Source: CAZLLV01 sp964560325
GTDB taxonomy: Bacteria > Acidobacteriota > Thermoanaerobaculia > Multivoradales > DATKCC01
Reading direction: 5' to 3'
Length of the DNA stretch: 6,409 bases
NCBI GenBank assembly: GCA_964560325.1
Contig: CAZLLV010000524.1
Span: 1 to 6,409, forward strand
A model generated the notes under the pieces. It searched no databases. It worked only from the letters and a program-made list of their open reading frames with translations, and had not been told where the DNA came from. Made by a program: the position numbers and the translations under genes. This document shows positions 3,699 to 6,409 of the stretch, piece by piece. Positions within the stretch are counted from its first letter, which is position 1; each line of letters starts with the position of its first letter.

Positions 3699-6269
3699 GT
3701 GAAGACGCCGAGCGGGACGACGACCCCGCCGGATCCGTCCCCGCCGGAAGCAGCCGCCGGCCGCCGCACCGTGGCGCCTCTGCGCGGCTTCATCCTCCAG
3801 TCGACCTACCGGATCGACGAGGGCCGGCCGGTCGTCCACCTCTTCGGCCGGCTCGAGACCGGCGAGACCTTCCTGGTGCGCGACCGCCGCTCGGTGCCCT
3901 ACTTCTACGTCCGGTCGAGCGACCGCGAGCGAGCCCGCGGCCTGGGCGCTCCCTGGCTCGGCGAGACCGACCGCACGACGCTCGCCGGTGAGCCGGTCGA
4001 CCGGGTCGAGGTGGCGAAGCCGCCCGATGCGCCGCCGCTGCGCGACCGGCTCCAGGGCGCGGGGGTGCAGACCTTCGAAGCCGACGTCCGCTTCGCCGTC
4101 CGCTACCTGATCGACCGCGGCATCCGGGGCTCGCTCGAGATCCGCGGCCGCTCGACGCCGGGCTCGGCCGCCGGCGTCGGGGTCGATCTCGTCTTCGACG
4201 AGCCGAAGCTCGCCCCGGCCGCCTGGTCGCCGCGGCTCGCGGTGCTCTCGATCGACATCGAGACCGACCCGAAGGCCGAGCGGCTGCTCTCGATCGCGCT
4301 CTACTCGGCGGGGCGGGGCGACGGCGAGGGCGGCGTCTCCGAGGTCCATCTGCTCTGCCCCGACGGGAAGGAGCACCCGTCGGCCGAGGACGAGACAGGG
4401 CGCCCTACGGCCGCCTTGGGCCACCCGACCGAGGCGGAGCTCCTGGCCGCCTTCGCGCGCCGCGTGCGGGAGATCGACCCCGACGTGATCACCGGCTGGA
4501 ACGTGATCGACTTCGACCTGCGCGTGCTCGCGCGGGTGGCGGAGCGCTACGGCGGCCTGCTGGAGCTCGGGCGGGCGCCCGGCTCGGTGCGCCTCGGGCG
4601 CTCGTGGCGGCGCGGTCCGGCGACCGCCTCGATCCCCGGCCGCGTGGTGGTCGACGGCATCCAGCTCCTGCGCGGTGCGTCCGTGCGGATGGAGAGCTAC
4701 GGGCTCGATGCGGTGGCGCGCGAGGTGCTGGGCGAAGGCAAGACGGTGGTCGACAGCGACGGCGGGCGAGAGATCCTCCGCCTCTACGAAGAGGACCCGG
4801 CCGCGCTGGTCGAGTACAACCTCACCGATGCGCGGCTGGTGGTCGAGATCCTCGATGCCCTCCAGCTCGTCGAGCTGGCGGTCGAGCGGAGCCGGTTGAC
4901 CGGTCTCGCGCCCGACCGGATGGGGGCCTCGATCGCCGCCTTCGACTTCCTCTACCTCGAGGAGCTCGGCCGCCGCGGCCTGGTGGCGCCGACGGTCGGG
5001 AGCGGCCCCGACGAAGGGGAGGAGACCTCCGGCGGCCACGTGCTCGACCCGCACCCCGGCCTCTACAGGAACGTCGCCGTCTTCGACTTCAAGAGCCTAT
5101 ACCCGAGCCTGATCCGCACCTTCGGGCTCGACCCGCTGAACCTGGTCCCGGAGACGGGCGCGGAGGGTGATCCGGGAGAGGGGAAGGCAGGGGTGGGAGC
5201 GGAGGCCGATGCGGAAGCGGCGCAGGCAGAGGAGGGAGCGGCGGGGGAAACCTGGTTAACCGCCCCCAACGGCGCCCGCTTCCGCCGCGCGCCGGGGATC
5301 CTCCCCGAGCTCCTCGACGAGCTCTTCCCGCGCCGCGAGGAGGCGCGCGCCGCCGGCGACCGGGTGGCCGCGTACGCCATCAAGATCTTGATGAACTCGT
5401 TCTACGGCGTCCTCGGCACCCCGGCCTGCCGCTTCTACAGCCCGCCGGTGGCGAACGCCATCACCGGCTTCGGCCGCCAGGTGCTCCTCCACACCCGCAA
5501 CCGGATCGAGGAGGCGGGCCGGCGGGTGCTCTACGGCGACACCGACAGCCTGTTCGTCGAGACGGGAGAGGACGATCCGGAGGCGGCGCGGCGGGCGGCG
5601 GTCGAGCTGGGCGAAGCGCTCGAGCGGGAGATCGCCGACTGGATCCGGGAGCGCTACGGCGTCGAGAGCCGGCTCGAGCTCCAGTTCGAGCGGCTCTTCC
5701 TCCAGCTCGTGCTGCCGCCGTCCCGCTCCCGCGGGGGCTCCCGCGGGGGGGGCGGCTCCGGCGGCGCCCGCAAGCGCTACGTCGGCCTGGTCGACCCGGA
5801 CGGCAGCGGGGAGAGCGAGGGACCGCAGACCGTCTTCACCGGCATGGAGGTGGTGCGCCGCGACTGGACCGATCTCGCCCGCCAGGTGCAGCGGGAGCTC
5901 TACGAGCGCCTGTTCGCCGAGCGGCCGGTGGTCGACTACCTGCGCGGGGTGCTCGAGCGCCTGCGCGCCGGCGAGCTCGACGACCTGCTCGTCTACCACA
6001 AGGGTCTGCGCAAGGCGCCGTCGGAGTACACCTCGACCACGCCTCCGCACGTCGTCGCCGCCCGCAAGCTCCCCGGCCGCCCGCCCGACGTCGTCTCCTA
6101 CGTCATGACCACCGCCGGCCCCGAGCCGGTGGAGCGGCGCCACCACCCTCTCGACCATGAGCACTACGTCGACAAGCAACTGCGGCCCGTCGCCGAGCCC
6201 GTCCTCCAGCTCCTCGGCAAGGAGTTCGAGGAGCTGACGGGGCGCGGCTTCCAGATGGGGTTGTTCTGA
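3699..6269 (+). CDS. polB: DNA polymerase II (family B, proofreading)
   Basis: The product is 856 residues from GTG 3699, against 783 for E. coli Pol II. It copies DNA and has 3'-5' proofreading; Pol II acts in damage tolerance and replication restart. Exonuclease motifs: Exo I SIDIET (Asp186, Glu188), Exo II GWNVIDFDL (Asn268, Asp273), Exo III YNLTD (Tyr373, Asp377). Polymerase motifs: A DFKSLYPS (Asp463), B KILMNSFYG (Lys562, Tyr569, Gly570), C YGDTDS (Asp614, Asp616), then KRY (Lys692-Tyr694). The thumb has GMEVVRRDW, LVYHKGLRK and PPHVVAARK, and the C-terminus QMGLF corresponds to the clamp-binding QLGLF of E. coli Pol II. All catalytic residues are present. Residues 1-28 are a Pro/Thr-rich extension before the conserved GFIL. 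About 20 extra acidic residues lie at 486-517, and a Gly/Ser/Arg loop at 675-689. No clear SD precedes GTG 3699; GTG 3771 is an alternative start. It stands alone, divergent from PilZ. Confidence 0.95.
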   Translation: MKTPSGTTTPPDPSPPEAAAGRRTVAPLRGFILQSTYRIDEGRPVVHLFGRLETGETFLVRDRRSVPYFYVRSSDRERARGLGAPWLGETDRTTLAGEPVDRVEVAKPPDAPPLRDRLQGAGVQTFEADVRFAVRYLIDRGIRGSLEIRGRSTPGSAAGVGVDLVFDEPKLAPAAWSPRLAVLSIDIETDPKAERLLSIALYSAGRGDGEGGVSEVHLLCPDGKEHPSAEDETGRPTAALGHPTEAELLAAFARRVREIDPDVITGWNVIDFDLRVLARVAERYGGLLELGRAPGSVRLGRSWRRGPATASIPGRVVVDGIQLLRGASVRMESYGLDAVAREVLGEGKTVVDSDGGREILRLYEEDPAALVEYNLTDARLVVEILDALQLVELAVERSRLTGLAPDRMGASIAAFDFLYLEELGRRGLVAPTVGSGPDEGEETSGGHVLDPHPGLYRNVAVFDFKSLYPSLIRTFGLDPLNLVPETGAEGDPGEGKAGVGAEADAEAAQAEEGAAGETWLTAPNGARFRRAPGILPELLDELFPRREEARAAGDRVAAYAIKILMNSFYGVLGTPACRFYSPPVANAITGFGRQVLLHTRNRIEEAGRRVLYGDTDSLFVETGEDDPEAARRAAVELGEALEREIADWIRERYGVESRLELQFERLFLQLVLPPSRSRGGSRGGGGSGGARKRYVGLVDPDGSGESEGPQTVFTGMEVVRRDWTDLARQVQRELYERLFAERPVVDYLRGVLERLRAGELDDLLVYHKGLRKAPSEYTSTTPPHVVAARKLPGRPPDVVSYVMTTAGPEPVERRHHPLDHEHYVDKQLRPVAEPVLQLLGKEFEELTGRGFQMGLF
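5174..5197 (+). other. G-quadruplex motif in the coding strand of polB
   Basis: Four G-runs, GGG at 5174-5176, GGGG at 5180-5183, GGGG at 5190-5193 and GGG at 5195-5197, are separated by loops of 3, 6 and 1 bases, fitting the canonical G3+N1-7 pattern. The motif is in the coding strand, so it also exists in the mRNA. It lies in the extra acidic Gly/Ala/Glu-rich segment between polymerase motifs A and B. The pattern is certain; formation in the cell is not. Confidence 0.5.
5726..5752 (+). repeat. 12-bp tandem repeat ending in an 8-G run inside polB
   Basis: CTCCCGCGGGGG occurs at 5726-5737 and again at 5738-5749, followed by three more G, giving an uninterrupted run of eight G at 5745-5752. 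It encodes the flexible SRGGSRGGGG loop (about residues 677-686) just before the conserved KRY motif. The repeat unit is in frame, but slippage in the G run by one or two bases would frameshift and remove the thumb and clamp motif. Confidence 0.8.
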
Positions 6270-6305
6270 ACGGATGGAGCCAGAGGTTCGGGTGGGGGCG
6301 CCCAG

Positions 6306-6323
6306 CCTCCCCGCGAGGGGAGG
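6306..6323. terminator. Short hairpin between convergent genes, possible terminator without a U-tract
   Basis: CCTCCCC (6306-6312) and GGGGAGG (6317-6323) form a perfect 7-bp, nearly all-GC stem with a GCGA loop. It lies about 37 bases after the polB stop and 30 bases past the stop of the convergent gene entering from the right edge. No T-run follows on either strand, so it is not a classical intrinsic terminator. It could serve both genes as an mRNA 3'-end stabiliser or in combination with Rho. Confidence 0.35.
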
Positions 6324-6344
6324 AAGGGACGGGGTTTGGAGGGG
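6317..6344 (+). other. Second G-quadruplex motif, in the polB 3' region
   Basis: G-runs at 6317-6320, 6326-6328, 6331-6334 and 6341-6344 are separated by loops of 5, 2 and 6 bases, a canonical pattern. The first run is also the right arm of the hairpin at 6306-6323, so the two structures would compete. Further G-runs at 6290-6292 and 6294-6298 precede it. Confidence 0.4.
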
Positions 6345-6352
6345 AGGTCGAG

Positions 6353-6409
6353 TCATCCCCCGTTGCGCTCCACCGCCTGCTCGTCCTTCTTCGCCTCCAG
6401 CGCTTCGTG
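6353..6409 (-). CDS. 3' end of an unidentified gene (partial, enters from the right edge)
   Basis: Read leftwards, the last 18 codons give HEALEAKKDEQAVERNGG and then a TGA at 6353-6355. The highly charged, helix-favouring Glu/Lys/Ala composition and high-GC codons look like a real protein C-terminus, but other frames in this GC-rich DNA can look similar. It would be convergent with polB, leaving an 83-bp gap that holds the hairpin and G-rich tract. No family can be assigned from 18 residues. Confidence 0.45.
   Translation of the reverse strand, partial: HEALEAKKDEQAVERNGG

Noticed and set aside
2048..3793. A 581-codon minus-strand open frame
   Set aside because: It is antisense to the exported protein and lipoprotein and out of frame with the PilZ gene. 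It has no domain and its Arg/Asp/Val/Gly-rich composition is the mirror of the real codons.
3663..5054. A 463-codon minus-strand open frame opposite polB
   Set aside because: It lies fully antisense to the exonuclease half of polB, and the Asp/His/Arg/Pro-rich product has no motif. It reflects high GC at third codon positions.
3699..6269. A phage- or archaeal-type family B polymerase or a defence-associated polymerase
   Set aside because: Similarity runs along the whole chain to bacterial Pol II, including the C-terminal LVYHKGLRK, PPHVVAAR and QMGLF segments, and no phage or defence genes are adjacent.
5256..6356. A 366-codon minus-strand open frame opposite the polB 3' half
   Set aside because: It mirrors the conserved polymerase motifs, shows no independent domain, and its Leu/Glu/Val/Gly repeats follow polB codon structure.

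Overview
This is a very GC-rich stretch of bacterial chromosome with strongly G/C-ending codons, so long antisense and out-of-frame open frames are common. No phylogenetic marker is present. The set of a sigma-like protein beside a zinc-motif/TPR protein, a variant PilZ protein and a Pol II-type polymerase would fit a high-GC Acidobacteriota (Thermoanaerobaculia-like) or deltaproteobacterial-type genome. That placement is inference only.

Left part, minus strand (1-1693), reading right to left. First comes a short protein resembling only region 2 of an ECF sigma factor (about 1406-1681). It is followed by a soluble TPR protein whose N-terminus carries the HX3CX2C zinc-binding signature of anti-sigma factors (95-1369). 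Last is the first 21 codons of a third gene leaving the window (1-65), with a strong Shine-Dalgarno (SD) sequence. The spacing suggests one operon. The first two genes are in the same reading frame, separated by one TGA and 12 sense codons.

Middle, plus strand (1764-3292). A small exported, mostly helical protein starts at a TTG codon. It overlaps by one base (TGATG) a lipoprotein built of three beta-rich repeats joined by acidic linkers, one of which is a 15-bp tandem repeat. Both products are predicted to leave the cytoplasm and are probably translationally coupled. The 3' end of the lipoprotein gene overlaps by 64 bases a convergent PilZ-domain gene (3229-3621, minus) whose c-di-GMP motif is only half conserved.

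Right part (3622-6409). A 77-bp divergent region, with an AT-rich island, a 9-bp direct repeat and a -10-like element on each strand, separates the PilZ gene from polB (3699-6269, plus). polB encodes a complete proofreading DNA polymerase II with all exonuclease and polymerase motifs and a C-terminal clamp-binding motif. It has two low-complexity insertions carrying a G-quadruplex motif and an 8-G run. After polB come a short hairpin and G-rich tract, then the 3' end of a convergent minus-strand gene (6353-6409).

I do not see a clear new defence, mobile or biosynthetic system. The most unusual element is the truncated sigma-like / zinc-motif TPR pair. No stretch over 300 bases lacks a gene, and I see no RNA genes, insertion sequences or CRISPR arrays.
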